A stretch of DNA of 64,000 nucleotides from Nocardiopsis potens DSM 45234 (GCF_000341105.1 NZ_ANBB01000047.1:99203-163202), one strand, 5' to 3'. Counted from the stretch's first letter, positions 49,638 through 59,773 are shown. Made by a program: numbers and translations. Notes: a model not told the origin generated them from the letters alone.

Positions 49638-52220
49638 TCAGTTCCGGGCCGTGCTCCGCGGCGGTGCCGGGTCGCCGGCGGGGCCGTCCGGGGCGGCGTC
49701 CGCGGTGGGCAGGGTGATCTTCATGGTCAGGCCGCCGCCCGAGGTGGTCTCCGGCTCCAGGGTGCCGCCCATGGCCTCGGTCAGGCCGCGGGAGAGCGCC
49801 AGGCCCAGCCCCAGACCGGTGGTGTTGTCGCTGTCGCCGAGGCGCTGGAACGGGACGAAGAGCCGGTCCCGCTCCGCCTCGGGGACGCCCGGGCCGTGGT
49901 CGGCGACCCGCAGCTCCACCGTGTCGTCGCCCTCGGCCGCGGTGATCCGCGGCGGGCTGCCGTCCGGGCTGAACCGCAGCGCGTTGCGGACCACGTTGAC
50001 CAGGACCCGCTCCAGCAGGCCGGCGTCGGCGCGCACGGTCGGCAGGCCCGCGGGCAGCTCCACCCGGACGCCGCGCCCCTCCGCGCCGAACTCCCCGAGC
50101 ACGTAGGGCAGGCTGTCGGCGAGGTCCAGCTCGACCGGGGAGACGCCGAGCACCCCGGACTGCAGCCGGCTCATGTCGAGCAGGTCGCCGACCAGCCGGG
50201 TGAGCAGGTCCAGCGACTCGTCCGCGGTGGCCAGCAGCTCCTCCCGGTCCTCCGCGGAGAAGCGCACCTCCCGGCTGCGCAGGCTGGTCACCGAGGCCTT
50301 GGCCGAGGCGAGCGGGGTGCGCAGGTCGTGGCTGACCGCCGCGAGCAGCGCGGACCGCATCCGGTCGGCCTCGGCCAGCGGTTTCGCGGTCGCCGCCTCG
50401 GCGGCCAGCCGCTCCTGGCGCAGGGCGAGCGCGGCCTGGGCCGCGAACGCCTCGACGATGCGCCGGTCGCCGGCCTCCAGCGGGCGCCCGCGCAGCACCA
50501 GGCTGAGCGAGTCGTCCACGGGCACCTCGGCGTCGCCCTCGCCCGGCGCGCCGCAGACCGGGCGGCCGACGGACGCCGCCACCGCCCACGCCTGCGGGTC
50601 CTGCCGCAGGTCGGGCCGTTTCGGGGCGCCCGGCCGCCGCTCCAGCAGGGCGACCGAGTCCAGGCCGAAGCCCTCCCGGAGCCGCTCCAGCAGCGCCTGC
50701 AGCGGGCTGTCCCCGCGCAGCACGCTGCCCGCGACGGCGGCCAGCGTCTGCGCCTCGGCGCTCGCCCGCGCCGCCTCCCGGGTGCGCCGCGCCGCCCGGT
50801 CCACCACCACGCTCACCGAGACCGCCACCACCAGGAAGACCAGCAGGGACAGGGTGTTCAACCCGGTGTCGACGAAGAGCGAGTGGTAGGGCCGGGTGTA
50901 GAGGAAGTTGAGCAGCAGGAAGCCGCCGACGGCGGCCGACACGGCCGGCCGCATCCCGCCGACCAGCGCGGTCCCGGTGACCGCGCCCAGCACCAGCAGG
51001 ACGCCGGCGGCCAGCGAGCTCTCGTCGTGCGGCATCTCCAGGGTGAACAGCGCGGCCGGCAGTACCGTCAGCGCCAGCGCGAACCCGGCCAGCCGGCGGC
51101 GGCGGGAGACCGCCTCTCCGGCGCCGGGCCGCGGCTTGCGGCCGACCTCCTCGTGCGTGACCAGGTGCACGTCGATCGGCCCGGACATGGCGGCGGTGGT
51201 GACGCCGACCCCGGGCGAGAACAGGTGAGCGATCCGCTTGCGCCGGCTCGCGCCCAGCACCAGCTGGGTGGCGTTGACGCCGCGCGCGAACTCGATCAGC
51301 GCGGTGGGCACGTCGTTGCCGAGCACCTGGTGGTAGCTGCCGCCCAGGTCCTCCACCAGCCCCCGCTGCTCGGCGAGCAGCCGCGGGTCCGCGCCGACCA
51401 GGCCGTCGCCCCGGGTGACGTGCACCGCCATCAGGTCGGCGCTCTTGGCGCGGGCGGCGATCCGGGCGGCCCGCCGGATCAGCGACCGCCCCTCCGGCCC
51501 GCCGGTCAGCGCGACGACCACCCGCTCCCGGGCCTCCCAGGGCGTGACCACCTCGTGCTCGGCGCGGTACCGGTCGAGCTGGTCGTCGACCTTGTCGGCC
51601 AGCCAGAGCAGGGCCAGCTCGCGCAGCGCGGTGAGGTTGCCGACCCGGAAGTAGTTGCCCAGCGCGGCGCCGACCTTCTCCTGCCGGTAGACGTTGCCGT
51701 GCGCCATCCGGCGGCGCAGCGCCTCGGGGGCCATGTCGACCAGCTCCACCTGGTCGGCCTGGCGGACCCAGGAGTCGGGCACCGTCTCGCGCTGGGGGAC
51801 GCCGGTGATCTCCTCCACCACGTCGTTGAGCGACTCCAGGTGCTGGATGTTGAGCGTGGACAGCACGGTGACGCCGGCCTCCAGCAGGGCGTCGATGTCC
51901 TGCCAGCGCTTGGCGCTGCCGGAGCCGGGGACGTTGGTGTGCGCCAGCTCGTCCACCAGGACCACCTGGGGCCTGCGGGCGAGCACCGCCTCCAGGTCCA
52001 TCTCCTCGAAGGCGCCGCCGCGGTAGCGGACGGTCCGTCTGGGGACGGCCTCCAGGTCGCCGACGGCCTCGGCGGTCCGGGGGCGGCCGTGCGTCTCCAC
52101 CACGCCGATGACCACGTCCGCACCGCGCTCGCGGCGGCGGTGCGCCTCGTTCAGCATCGCGTAGGTCTTGCCGACCCCCGGTGCCGCGCCGAGGTAGATG
52201 CGCAGTTGCCCGCGTGGCAT
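49638..52220 (-). CDS. kdpD: Potassium sensor histidine kinase KdpD
   Basis: An 860-residue KdpD. The N-terminal KdpD domain has P-loop GAAPGVGKT (11-19) and VLVDELAHTNVPGS. A USP-like domain (about 245-360), four transmembrane helices (about 375-475), a GAF-like linker, HisKA with SHDLRTPLASAK (H631) and HATPase follow. The ATG at 52220 has AAGGGGG upstream. It senses K+ limitation or turgor and phosphorylates KdpE. It is divergent from kdpFABC, with a 223-bp shared control region. Confidence 0.96.
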   Translation of the reverse strand: MPRGQLRIYLGAAPGVGKTYAMLNEAHRRRERGADVVIGVVETHGRPRTAEAVGDLEAVPRRTVRYRGGAFEEMDLEAVLARRPQVVLVDELAHTNVPGSGSAKRWQDIDALLEAGVTVLSTLNIQHLESLNDVVEEITGVPQRETVPDSWVRQADQVELVDMAPEALRRRMAHGNVYRQEKVGAALGNYFRVGNLTALRELALLWLADKVDDQLDRYRAEHEVVTPWEARERVVVALTGGPEGRSLIRRAARIAARAKSADLMAVHVTRGDGLVGADPRLLAEQRGLVEDLGGSYHQVLGNDVPTALIEFARGVNATQLVLGASRRKRIAHLFSPGVGVTTAAMSGPIDVHLVTHEEVGRKPRPGAGEAVSRRRRLAGFALALTVLPAALFTLEMPHDESSLAAGVLLVLGAVTGTALVGGMRPAVSAAVGGFLLLNFLYTRPYHSLFVDTGLNTLSLLVFLVVAVSVSVVVDRAARRTREAARASAEAQTLAAVAGSVLRGDSPLQALLERLREGFGLDSVALLERRPGAPKRPDLRQDPQAWAVAASVGRPVCGAPGEGDAEVPVDDSLSLVLRGRPLEAGDRRIVEAFAAQAALALRQERLAAEAATAKPLAEADRMRSALLAAVSHDLRTPLASAKASVTSLRSREVRFSAEDREELLATADESLDLLTRLVGDLLDMSRLQSGVLGVSPVELDLADSLPYVLGEFGAEGRGVRVELPAGLPTVRADAGLLERVLVNVVRNALRFSPDGSPPRITAAEGDDTVELRVADHGPGVPEAERDRLFVPFQRLGDSDNTTGLGLGLALSRGLTEAMGGTLEPETTSGGGLTMKITLPTADAAPDGPAGDPAPPRSTARN

Positions 52221-52270
52221 TGCGGACCCCCTTTCCGCGCCCATTCTTCCTGCTCGGGGCGGGGGCGCAT

Positions 52271-52318
52271 GGCGATAAGGCGCTAATAAGCCGCTAAATC
52301 GGCGTTATCGGGCGCTAA
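52271..52318. promoter_or_regulatory. Phased octamer repeats, probable KdpE sites
   Basis: G(G/C)CGNTAA-like octamers occur at 52271 (GGCGATAA), 52279 (GGCGCTAA), 52290 (GCCGCTAA), 52301 (GGCGTTAT) and 52311 (GGCGCTAA). The last four are spaced 11, 11 and 10 bp apart, one helical turn, as expected for tandem OmpR-type regulator binding. They lie in the divergent kdpD/kdpFABC promoter region. Confidence 0.6.
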
Positions 52319-52443
52319 GAGAGCGCTGTGATGCCCGGCCGCCCTTCCGGCCGGGGCCAGAGTCTCCTCCGGCACCCCGCGGGTGCCCCGAACGATGGAG
52401 AGCCGCCGGACCGAGCGCCGGCGGCCGGAAGGAGACCGACGAG

Positions 52444-52596
52444 ATGGCCGACATCGTGCTCGTGCTGACCGCCGGCGTGTTCTTCGCCCTGTGCGTGTTC
52501 TACGTCCGCGGCTGCGAGCGGATCGTCGACGGCGGGACCGCCGCCGGCGGCGCAGCCGGCACCGAACCCCGGGAGTCCGGGGTGAGCCCGTCATGA
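52444..52596 (+). CDS. Small membrane peptide preceding kdpF
   Basis: A 50-residue single-helix protein ([20 protein letters not shown] then [11 protein letters not shown]). The VRGCERI motif after one transmembrane helix is common to small ORFs found before kdpF in actinobacteria. GGAAGGAG precedes the ATG. Its stop overlaps the kdpF start (ATGA). It is probably a small accessory component of the Kdp system; function untested. Confidence 0.8.
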   Translation: MADIVLVLTAGVFFALCVFYVRGCERIVDGGTAAGGAAGTEPRESGVSPS

Positions 52597-52682
52597 GCTG
52601 GGAGAACGCACTGGCGTTGCTGATCGCCGCCCCCGTGGCCTGCTACCTGGCCCACGCCCTGCTGCACCCGGAGAGGTTCTGA
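52593..52682 (+). CDS. kdpF: Potassium-transporting ATPase subunit KdpF
   Basis: A 29-residue one-helix peptide ([20 protein letters not shown] ending LLHPERF). The [12 protein letters not shown] ending is the KdpF hallmark. It stabilises the KdpABC complex. It overlaps both neighbours, the upstream small gene by 4 nt and kdpA by one base, so the start of the operon is tightly coupled. Confidence 0.92.
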   Translation: MSWENALALLIAAPVACYLAHALLHPERF

Positions 52683-54394
52683 TGTCGATCGAGGGCTGGC
52701 TCCAGTTCCTCCTGCTGGTCGCGGTGGTGCTCGCCACGGCGCCGCCGCTCGGGCGCTACATCGCCCGGGTCTACGGCGACGAGCGCACCGCCCCGGGCGA
52801 CCGGGTGCTGCTGCCGGTGGAGCGGGCGGTCTACCGGATCTGCCGGGTCGACCCCGACCGGGAGCAGCACTGGACCGGGTACGCCCTGGCGGTGCTGGCG
52901 TTCACCGCGGTGTCCTTCGGGTTCCTCTACGCCCTGCTGCGGCTGCAGGGGGCGCTCCCGCTCAACCCGCTGGACCTGCCCGGGGTCGAGCCGAGGATCG
53001 CGTTCAACACCGCGGTCAGCTTCGCCACCAACACCAACTGGCAGACCTACGCCGGCGAGGCGGTGATGAGCCCGCTCTCCCAGATGGCCGGGCTCGGAGT
53101 GCAGAACTTCGTGTCCGCCGCGGCGGGCATGGCGGTGATGGCCGCGTTCATCCGCGGCCTGGCCCGGCGCGGTACGGCCACCCTGGGCAACTTCTGGGTC
53201 GACCTGGTCCGGGGCACCCTGCGCATCCTGCTGCCGATGTCCTTCCTGATGGCGCTCTTCCTGGTCGGCCAGGGCACGGTGCAGAACTTCGCGGGCAAGA
53301 CCGTGGTGACCACGGTGGAGGGCGCCGAGCAGCTCATCCCGGGCGGCGCGGCGGCGAGCCAGATCGCGATCAAGCAGCTGGGCACCAACGGCGGCGGGTT
53401 CTTCGACGCCAACTCGGCGCACCCGTTCGAGAACGCCACCGCGCTCGGCAACTTCGTCGAGACCTGGTCCATCCTGGTCATCCCGTTCGCCCTGGCGTTC
53501 GCCTTCGGCCACCTGGTCAACGACCGGCGCCAGGGCCGCGCGGCCTTCGGGATCATGATCGGCGTCTGGGCGGCGATGAGCATCGCCGCGATGGTCCTGG
53601 AATCGGCCGGGAACCCGCTGCTCACCGCGCTGGGGGTGGACCAGTCCGCCTCCGCGCTGCAGTCCGGCGGATCGATGGAGGGCAAGGAGGTCCGGTTCGG
53701 ACCGGCCGCCTCCGGGCTGTGGGCGGCGAGCACCACCGGCACCTCCAACGGCTCGGTCAACGCCATGCACGACAGCTTCACCCCGCTCGGCGGCGGCACC
53801 GCCCTGCTGCACATGCTGTTCGGCGAGGTCAGCCCCGGCGGCGTGGGCGTCGGCCTGAACGGCCTGCTGATCATGGCGATCCTCGCCGTGTTCATCGCCG
53901 GGCTGATGGTCGGGCGGACCCCGGAGTACCTGGGCAAGAAGATCGGCGCGACCGAGATCAAGCTGGTCATGCTCTACCTGCTGGCGATGCCCGCGGTGGT
54001 GCTCGGCTTCTCCGCCGTCTCCGCGGTCTCCGACGGGGCCCTCTCCTCGCTCGGCAACGGCGGCCCGCACGGCCTGAGCGAGATCCTCTACGCCTACGCC
54101 TCGACCGCCAACAACAACGGCTCGGCCTTCGGCGGCCTGGACTCCACCACCTGGTGGTACGCGGTCACCGCCGGGCCGGCCATGCTCGCCGGCCGGTTCT
54201 TCCTGATCATCCCGGTGCTGGCGGTCGCGGGCGCGCTGGGCCGTAAGAAGCCCGCCCCCGCCTCGGCCGGCACCCTGCCCACCCACACGCCGCTCTTCGG
54301 CGGCATGGTCGTCGGCGTCGTGGTGATCACCGCCGGCCTCACCTTCTTCCCGGCCCTGGCGCTCGGCCCCGTCGTCGAGCACCTCTCCCTCTGA
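52682..54394 (+). CDS. kdpA: Potassium-transporting ATPase subunit KdpA
   Basis: A 570-residue K+-binding channel-like subunit with about ten transmembrane helices. [43 protein letters not shown] [10 protein letters not shown] and [13 protein letters not shown] are KdpA selectivity-loop signatures. It takes K+ from outside and delivers it to the KdpB pump cycle. It overlaps kdpF by one base (TGATG) and is followed by kdpB after 12 nt. Confidence 0.98.
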   Translation: MSIEGWLQFLLLVAVVLATAPPLGRYIARVYGDERTAPGDRVLLPVERAVYRICRVDPDREQHWTGYALAVLAFTAVSFGFLYALLRLQGALPLNPLDLPGVEPRIAFNTAVSFATNTNWQTYAGEAVMSPLSQMAGLGVQNFVSAAAGMAVMAAFIRGLARRGTATLGNFWVDLVRGTLRILLPMSFLMALFLVGQGTVQNFAGKTVVTTVEGAEQLIPGGAAASQIAIKQLGTNGGGFFDANSAHPFENATALGNFVETWSILVIPFALAFAFGHLVNDRRQGRAAFGIMIGVWAAMSIAAMVLESAGNPLLTALGVDQSASALQSGGSMEGKEVRFGPAASGLWAASTTGTSNGSVNAMHDSFTPLGGGTALLHMLFGEVSPGGVGVGLNGLLIMAILAVFIAGLMVGRTPEYLGKKIGATEIKLVMLYLLAMPAVVLGFSAVSAVSDGALSSLGNGGPHGLSEILYAYASTANNNGSAFGGLDSTTWWYAVTAGPAMLAGRFFLIIPVLAVAGALGRKKPAPASAGTLPTHTPLFGGMVVGVVVITAGLTFFPALALGPVVEHLSL

Positions 54395-54406
54395 GAGCTG
54401 ACACCC

Positions 54407-56581
54407 ATGAAAGACGACCTGACCCAGGCCTCCCCGAAGCCGTCCGGCTCGGTGCGGACCCAGGAACCCCCCGACGCGGCCCAGGGCGCGGCACCGGCGC
54501 CCGCCCCCGCCGAAGGCGGCCGCGACCGGAACCCGCCGCCCCGGCGGTCCCTGTTCGACGGCCCGATCGTGCGCCGCGCCCTGGCCGACGCGGTGAAGAA
54601 GCTGCACCCGCGGGTGCAGCTGCGCAACCCCGTCATGTTCACGGTGCTGGTCGGCAGCGCGCTGACCACCGTGCTCCTCCTCGCCGGGCTTCCCGACGGC
54701 TCCCTCACGGAGAACCTCTTCGGCGCCCTGGTGGCCCTGGTCCTCTGGTCCACCGTGCTGTTCGCCAACTTCGCCGAGGCGATGGCGGAGGGGCGGGGCA
54801 AGGCCCAGGCGGCCGCGCTGCGCACGGCGCGCGCCGCGGCGACGGCCAGGCGCCGGCGCGGCGGGACCCTGGAAGAGGTGCCCGCCACCGAACTGCGGGT
54901 CGGCGACGAGTGCGTGGTGTCCGCGGGCGAGGTCGTCCCCGGCGACGGCGACGTGGTCGAGGGCATCGCCAGCGTGGACGAGTCCGCCATCACCGGCGAG
55001 TCCGCGCCGGTGATCCGCGAGTCCGGCGGCGACCGGTCCGCGGTGACCGGCGGCACCACCGTGCTCTCCGACTCGATCACCGTCCGGATCACCGCCGCGC
55101 CCGGCTCCACCTTCCTGGACCGGATGATCGCGCTGGTCGAAGGGGCCGACCGGAAGAAGACCCCGAACGAGATCGCGCTGGACATCCTGCTCGCCGGGAT
55201 GGCGCTGATCTTCCTCGGCGCCGTGGCGGCCCTGCAGCCCTTCGCGATCTACTCCGGCGCCGAGCAGAACGTCATCGTGCTGATCGCGCTGCTGGTCTGC
55301 CTCATCCCGACCACCATCGGCGCGCTGCTCTCGGCGATCGGCATCGCCGGGATGGACCGCATGGTGCAGCGGAACGTGCTCGCCAAGTCCGGCCGCGCGG
55401 TCGAGGCATCCGGAGACGTCGACACGCTGCTGCTGGACAAGACCGGGACCATCACCCTGGGCGACCGTCAGGCCTCCGACCTGATCCCGCTCCCCGGGGT
55501 GTCCGCCGAGCGGCTCGCGGCCGCCGCGCACCGCTCCAGCCTGGCCGACGAGACGCCCGAGGGCCGCTCCATCGTCGACCACACCGAGCTGCGGTACGGC
55601 ATCGCCCCGGACCCCGCCCCGGGCGGCTCCGGGGAGCTCGTCCCGTTCACCGCGCAGACCCGGATGAGCGGGGTGGACGGCGGCGGCCGGCGCATCCGCA
55701 AGGGCGCGGTGGACGCGGTGCGCCGCTGGGTCTCCGAGTCCGGCGGCACGGTCCCCGCCGAACTGGACGAGCTCGCCTCGGCCATCGCCGGCGCCGGCGG
55801 CACCCCGCTGGCGGTCGCCGAGGCCGAAGGGGGCGCCGCGCCCCGGGTGCTCGGCGTGGTCCACCTCGCCGACGTGGTGAAGCCCGGCATCCGGGAGCGC
55901 TTCGACCGGCTGCGCGCGATGGGCATCCGCACCGTCATGGTCACCGGCGACAACCCGCGGACCGCCGAGGCCATCGCGGACGAGGCCGGGGTGGACGAGT
56001 TCCTCGCCGAGGCCAGGCCGGAGGACAAGCTCGCGCTGATCCGCACCAAGCAGGCCGAGGGCGCCCTGGTCGCGATGGCCGGCGACGGCACCAACGACGC
56101 CCCGGCGCTGGCCCAGGCCGACGTCGGGGTGGCGATGAACACCGGCACCCAGGCGGCCAAAGAGGCCGGGAACATGGTCGACCTCGACTCCGACCCGACC
56201 AAGCTGATCGAGGTGGTGGAGGTCGGCAAGCAGCTGCTCATCACCCGCGGCGCGCTGACCACCTTCTCCATCGCCAACGACGTGGCCAAGTACTTCGCCG
56301 TCATCCCGGCGATGTTCTCCGGGGTGCTGCCGGCGCTGGACGGGCTGAACATCATGGGCCTGGCCTCGGCCGAGTCCGCGATCCTGTCCGCGGTGGTCTT
56401 CAACGCGCTGGTGATCGTCGCCCTGGTGCCGCTCTCGCTGCGCGGCGTCCGGTTCCGCGCCGAGAGCGCCGCCCGGCTGCTCCGCCGCAACCTGCTCGTC
56501 TACGGCCTGGGCGGGCTGATCACCCCGTTCATCGCGATCAAGCTCATCGACCTGCTCATCTCCTCGCTGGGAGTGTTCTGA
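54407..56581 (+). CDS. kdpB: Potassium-transporting ATPase ATP-binding subunit KdpB
   Basis: A 724-residue P-type ATPase (type IA). The phosphorylation motif DKTGTIT (D344), actuator [20 protein letters not shown], nucleotide-binding [10 protein letters not shown] and hinge [18 protein letters not shown] are present. The N-terminal 60 residues are Pro/Ala-rich and hydrophilic, longer than in E. coli. It powers K+ uptake through KdpA. Twelve nucleotides separate it from kdpA, and kdpC starts 1 nt after its stop. Confidence 0.98.
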   Translation: MKDDLTQASPKPSGSVRTQEPPDAAQGAAPAPAPAEGGRDRNPPPRRSLFDGPIVRRALADAVKKLHPRVQLRNPVMFTVLVGSALTTVLLLAGLPDGSLTENLFGALVALVLWSTVLFANFAEAMAEGRGKAQAAALRTARAAATARRRRGGTLEEVPATELRVGDECVVSAGEVVPGDGDVVEGIASVDESAITGESAPVIRESGGDRSAVTGGTTVLSDSITVRITAAPGSTFLDRMIALVEGADRKKTPNEIALDILLAGMALIFLGAVAALQPFAIYSGAEQNVIVLIALLVCLIPTTIGALLSAIGIAGMDRMVQRNVLAKSGRAVEASGDVDTLLLDKTGTITLGDRQASDLIPLPGVSAERLAAAAHRSSLADETPEGRSIVDHTELRYGIAPDPAPGGSGELVPFTAQTRMSGVDGGGRRIRKGAVDAVRRWVSESGGTVPAELDELASAIAGAGGTPLAVAEAEGGAAPRVLGVVHLADVVKPGIRERFDRLRAMGIRTVMVTGDNPRTAEAIADEAGVDEFLAEARPEDKLALIRTKQAEGALVAMAGDGTNDAPALAQADVGVAMNTGTQAAKEAGNMVDLDSDPTKLIEVVEVGKQLLITRGALTTFSIANDVAKYFAVIPAMFSGVLPALDGLNIMGLASAESAILSAVVFNALVIVALVPLSLRGVRFRAESAARLLRRNLLVYGLGGLITPFIAIKLIDLLISSLGVF

Positions 56582-56582
56582 C

Positions 56583-57152
56583 ATGCTCCGCCACCTGCTC
56601 GCCGCCGCCGGAATGCTGGCGGTCCTCACCGCGATCACCGGCGCCGCCTACCCCCTGGCGGTGACCGGCGCCGCCCAGGCCCTGTTCCCGGAGCGGGCGA
56701 ACGGCTCCATCGTCGAACGGGACGGCGAACCGGTCGGTTCGGAACTGCTCGCCCAGTCCTTCACCGGGCCCGGATACTTCCACCCGCGCCCCTCGGCCGT
56801 GGACTACGACGCCGCGGACAGCGGCGGGAGCAACCTCGGCCCCTCCAGCCCGGAGCTGCTGGACGGCGTCGAGGAGCGGGCCGAGACCTACCGGGAGGAG
56901 AACGGCCTGGCCGCCGGCGCCGAGGTGCCGGTGGACGCGGTCACCGCCTCCGGCTCCGGCCTCGACCCGCACATCTCGCCGGCCAACGCCCGGATCCAGG
57001 CCGACCGGGTCGCGCAGGCGCGCGGGCTGGACCGCGCCGAGGTGCTGGAGCTGGTCGAGCAGGCCACCGACGGGCGGGCGCTGGGCGTCCTCGGAGAGGA
57101 GGGCGTCAACGTGCTGAAACTCAACCTGGCCCTGGACGAGGCGGCCGGCTGA
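56583..57152 (+). CDS. kdpC: Potassium-transporting ATPase subunit KdpC
   Basis: A 189-residue subunit with one N-terminal transmembrane helix. SELLAQSFTGPGYFHPRPSA, SGGSNLGPSSPEL and ASGSGLDPHISPANARIQAD are diagnostic. It chaperones ATP/K+ binding in the KdpFABC complex. It is the last structural gene of the operon; kdpE follows after 124 nt and may be cotranscribed or have its own promoter. Confidence 0.97.
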   Translation: MLRHLLAAAGMLAVLTAITGAAYPLAVTGAAQALFPERANGSIVERDGEPVGSELLAQSFTGPGYFHPRPSAVDYDAADSGGSNLGPSSPELLDGVEERAETYREENGLAAGAEVPVDAVTASGSGLDPHISPANARIQADRVAQARGLDRAEVLELVEQATDGRALGVLGEEGVNVLKLNLALDEAAG

Positions 57153-57276
57153 CCGCGCCGGCCGGGCCGGGGGCGGCGGGCCGGCCGCCCCCGGCCCGGC
57201 GCATAGCATCGATGACCGACGAGAGGCCCGGCGCCCGCACCGCCCGCGGGCCCGGCCGCCGGAACGGAACGGACAG

Positions 57277-57981
57277 ATGGAATCGGCACCCAGGGTGCTG
57301 GTCGTCGACGACGACCCGCGCATCCGCAAGACGTTCGACGTGAACCTGCGGGCCCGCGGCTACGCCGCGGACTTCGCCGGCACCGGGGAGCAGGCGCTCC
57401 AGCTGGCCGCGGGCCGCCACCCCGACGCCGTCCTGCTCGACCTCGGGCTGCCCGGGATGGACGGGCTGGACGTGGTCCGCGGGCTGCGCGGCTGGTCGGA
57501 CGTGCCGATCGTGGTGCTGACCGGCCGGGACACCGAGGCGATGAAGGTCGAGGCGCTCGACCTCGGCGCCGATGACTACATCACCAAGCCGTTCGCGATG
57601 GACGAGCTGTTCGCCCGGCTCCGCGCGGCGATGCGGCGCGCCGCCCCGCCGGAGGAGGACCCGGTGGTGGAGACCGCCCACTTCACCGTGGACCTGCCCG
57701 CCAAGCGGGTGCTCCGGGACGGCGAGCGGGTCCGGCTCACCCCCCGCCAGTGGCACATCGTGGAGACCCTGGTCCGCAACGCCGACCGGCTGGTCACCCA
57801 CGAGCGGCTGCTCCAGGAGGTGTGGGGCCCCTCGTACGGGCGGGAGACCAACTACCTGCGGGTCTTCATGTCGCAGATCCGCGCCCGGCTGGAGCCCGAG
57901 CCGCACCGCCCGCGCTACTTCATCACCGAGCCCGGCATGGGCTTCCGCTTCGTCCCCGGCGAGGGGGCGCCGCGGCGCTGA
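57277..57981 (+). CDS. kdpE: Response regulator KdpE
   Basis: A 234-residue OmpR-family response regulator. The receiver domain has the acidic pocket VVDDDPRIRK, phospho-Asp in AVLLDLGLPGMDGL and conserved Lys in DDYITKPFAMDEL. The C-terminal winged helix (RLTPRQWHIVETLVRNADRL, GRETNYLRVFMSQIRARLE) and the ending RYFITEPGMGFRF are KdpE-like. It activates kdpFABC under K+ limitation after phosphorylation by KdpD, whose gene is on the other side of the operon. Confidence 0.95.
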   Translation: MESAPRVLVVDDDPRIRKTFDVNLRARGYAADFAGTGEQALQLAAGRHPDAVLLDLGLPGMDGLDVVRGLRGWSDVPIVVLTGRDTEAMKVEALDLGADDYITKPFAMDELFARLRAAMRRAAPPEEDPVVETAHFTVDLPAKRVLRDGERVRLTPRQWHIVETLVRNADRLVTHERLLQEVWGPSYGRETNYLRVFMSQIRARLEPEPHRPRYFITEPGMGFRFVPGEGAPRR

Positions 57982-58005
57982 CCGCGCCCGGTCACCCCTC
58001 CAAAG

Positions 58006-58069
58006 CGATGATCTCGACGTTGGGGCCCTGGCGACGCGCGTCGCCAGGGCCCCAACGTCGAGATCATCG
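58006..58069. terminator. Perfect 64-bp palindrome (family copy B)
   Basis: Two 32-bp loopless arms. The outer part is CGATGATCTCGACGTT, one base different from the copy at 49533; the inner half is GGGGCCCTGGCGACGC, unrelated to the other copy but still perfectly self-complementary. It lies between convergent kdpE and the small gene ending at 58078. Confidence 0.85.
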
Positions 58070-58077
58070 GGGGCGGG

Positions 58078-58257
58078 TCAGCCTTCCCGGCCCTCCTCGC
58101 CCTTCTCCTTGCCGCCGGCGCCCCACCAGGAGAACGCGGCGCCGAAGGTCACGCCGAGGGCGATGCCCATGCCGATGTTGTCCATGGCCGTCCCGAGGGC
58201 CGCCCCGAGAGCGATCCCGACCCCCATCCCGAGGGCGAGGTTCGGCTTCTTCTCCAT
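58078..58257 (-). CDS. Small glycine-zipper membrane protein
   Basis: A 59-residue protein with two hydrophobic helices of alternating small residues (NLALGMGVGIALGAALGTAM, GMGIALGVTFGAAFSWWGAG), a glycine-zipper pattern. The C-terminus is Lys/Glu/Gly-rich. AGCAGGAGGACAC precedes the ATG. No specific function is known for this widespread type; it may form small membrane oligomers. Confidence 0.75.
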   Translation of the reverse strand: MEKKPNLALGMGVGIALGAALGTAMDNIGMGIALGVTFGAAFSWWGAGGKEKGEEGREG

Positions 58258-58448
58258 GTGTCCTCCTGCTCTCCGCGCCGCGGTCCCCTCCTTGGACTCT
58301 GCCCGGTCGCAAGGGGTTCCACCCGGTACGGGCGGTGCGGACCCTACCGGCGGGGAGAAGCGGGGACGGGTCTGCCTTCCTTGCTTGCGGAGGGAGGCGG
58401 CCGCGGCCGTGGAGCGGTGGGCGCACGCCCCCGGCCGGTCCGGTCCGG

Positions 58449-58958
58449 TCAGGAACCGGGCGCGGTGCGGCAGCGCACCAGGTTGAGGACGGTCATCCGC
58501 AGCACGGCGGTACCGTCCTGGTTCACCACCTCCACCCCGGTGCGCAGCAGCCCGCGGTCCGGCTTGGAGCGGGACCGCCGGTTCTCCAGCACCTCCACCC
58601 GGACCCGCAGCACGTCGCCCGGCCGCACCGGAGCGGTCCAGCGGAGCTCGTCCACCCCGGGGCCGCCCAGGCTGGACGCGGGCGAGAGGTAGTGCTCGGC
58701 GTACATCCGCATCATCAGCGACGCGGTGTGCCAGCCGCTGGCGATCAGCCCGCCGAAGGGGCCGCCCGCCGCTGCGCCGGGGTCGGTGTGGAACGGCTGC
58801 GGGTCGAAGCGCCGGCCGAACTCGAGGACCTCCGCCTCCTCGACCGCGGCCCCGCCGAACTCGTCCCGCGCGCCGACCGGGTAGTCCTCCAGGTAGCGCT
58901 CCGCGGAGGGGACGGTGAACTCCGCGCTCCGGGCGTCCGCTCCCGCCTGCTGGGCCAT
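58449..58958 (-). CDS. MaoC family dehydratase (hot-dog fold)
   Basis: A 169-residue hotdog-fold protein. AEVLEFGRRFDPQPFHTDPG carries the catalytic Asp/His hydratase motif, and GLIASGWHTASLMMRMYAEH and RPGDVLRVRVEVLENRRSRS are MaoC signatures. It would hydrate or dehydrate an acyl-CoA or related thioester. The start is ATG at 58958 with GAGGAGCAGCG upstream. It follows the carbonic anhydrase gene on the same strand by 113 nt but shows no functional link to it. Confidence 0.88.
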   Translation of the reverse strand: MAQQAGADARSAEFTVPSAERYLEDYPVGARDEFGGAAVEEAEVLEFGRRFDPQPFHTDPGAAAGGPFGGLIASGWHTASLMMRMYAEHYLSPASSLGGPGVDELRWTAPVRPGDVLRVRVEVLENRRSRSKPDRGLLRTGVEVVNQDGTAVLRMTVLNLVRCRTAPGS

Positions 58959-59071
58959 CGCTGCTCCTCGGTAGGGGGTGGGGCGACCAGCCTGCCATGC
59001 GCCGGCGGGGCGGGGCAGGGGGAACGGTGCGGGCGGGGCGGCGCGCGCCGCCCCGCCCGCACCCGGACCGG

Positions 59072-59773
59072 CTACAGGAAGTTCACCTTCGAGGAGTCCA
59101 GCTCGTAGCGGGCCGGCGAGATGCGCAGCGTGCCGGCGCCGACGGCGCCGCTCAGCTCGGGGTCGGCGGCCAGCTCGTCGGCGATGTGCCGGGCGTTGGC
59201 GGTGACGCAGGCGTCGATGAAGGCGTCGGTGCCGTCGTCGGGCACCGACTCGATCCCGGGGAGGATCTGCTTCACCATGTAGCCGAGGTACCCGTCGGGC
59301 ATCGGTGCGCCCCGGTGCACCTCCACGGCGGCGGTGACCGCGCCGCAGGAGGAGTGCCCGAGCACCACGACCAGCGGGATGTGCAGGTGGTGTGCGCCGT
59401 AGACGACGCTGGCCATCACCGAGGAGTCCGGCACCTCGCCGACGGAGCGGACGCCGAACAGGTCGCCCAGCCCGCGGTCGAACACCAGCTCGGCGGGGAC
59501 GCGCGAGTCGGCGCAGCCGATCACCAGGGCGAACGGGTTCTGCCCGGCGACCAGCTCCTGTCTGCGCGCCCTGCTCTCGTTGGGGTGGGTCTGCGAGTAG
59601 GTCCGCCAGCGCTCGTTGCCCTCCTTGAGCAGCCGCAGCGCCTCGTCGGGACCGGCCGCCCCGCCGGCCGCGGTGTCGGCCCAGGCCGGAGCCGCGCCCA
59701 GGCCGCCGCTGAACAGCAGCCCTGCTCCGCCGGCCAGTGACGCGGCCAGAGCGCTCCGACGTGAGATCGCCAT
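59072..59773 (-). CDS. Tat-exported beta-carbonic anhydrase
   Basis: A 233-residue beta-class carbonic anhydrase. An N-terminal twin-arginine-type signal (SRRSALAASLAGGAGLLFSG, cleavage near AWA-DT) directs export. Zinc ligands and the Asp-Arg dyad are CADSRVPAE, with HSSCGA supplying the remaining His and Cys. It interconverts CO2 and bicarbonate outside the membrane. The ATG at 59773 has GCAGGTTCCCCC upstream, a weak Shine-Dalgarno. Confidence 0.93.
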   Translation of the reverse strand: MAISRRSALAASLAGGAGLLFSGGLGAAPAWADTAAGGAAGPDEALRLLKEGNERWRTYSQTHPNESRARRQELVAGQNPFALVIGCADSRVPAELVFDRGLGDLFGVRSVGEVPDSSVMASVVYGAHHLHIPLVVVLGHSSCGAVTAAVEVHRGAPMPDGYLGYMVKQILPGIESVPDDGTDAFIDACVTANARHIADELAADPELSGAVGAGTLRISPARYELDSSKVNFL

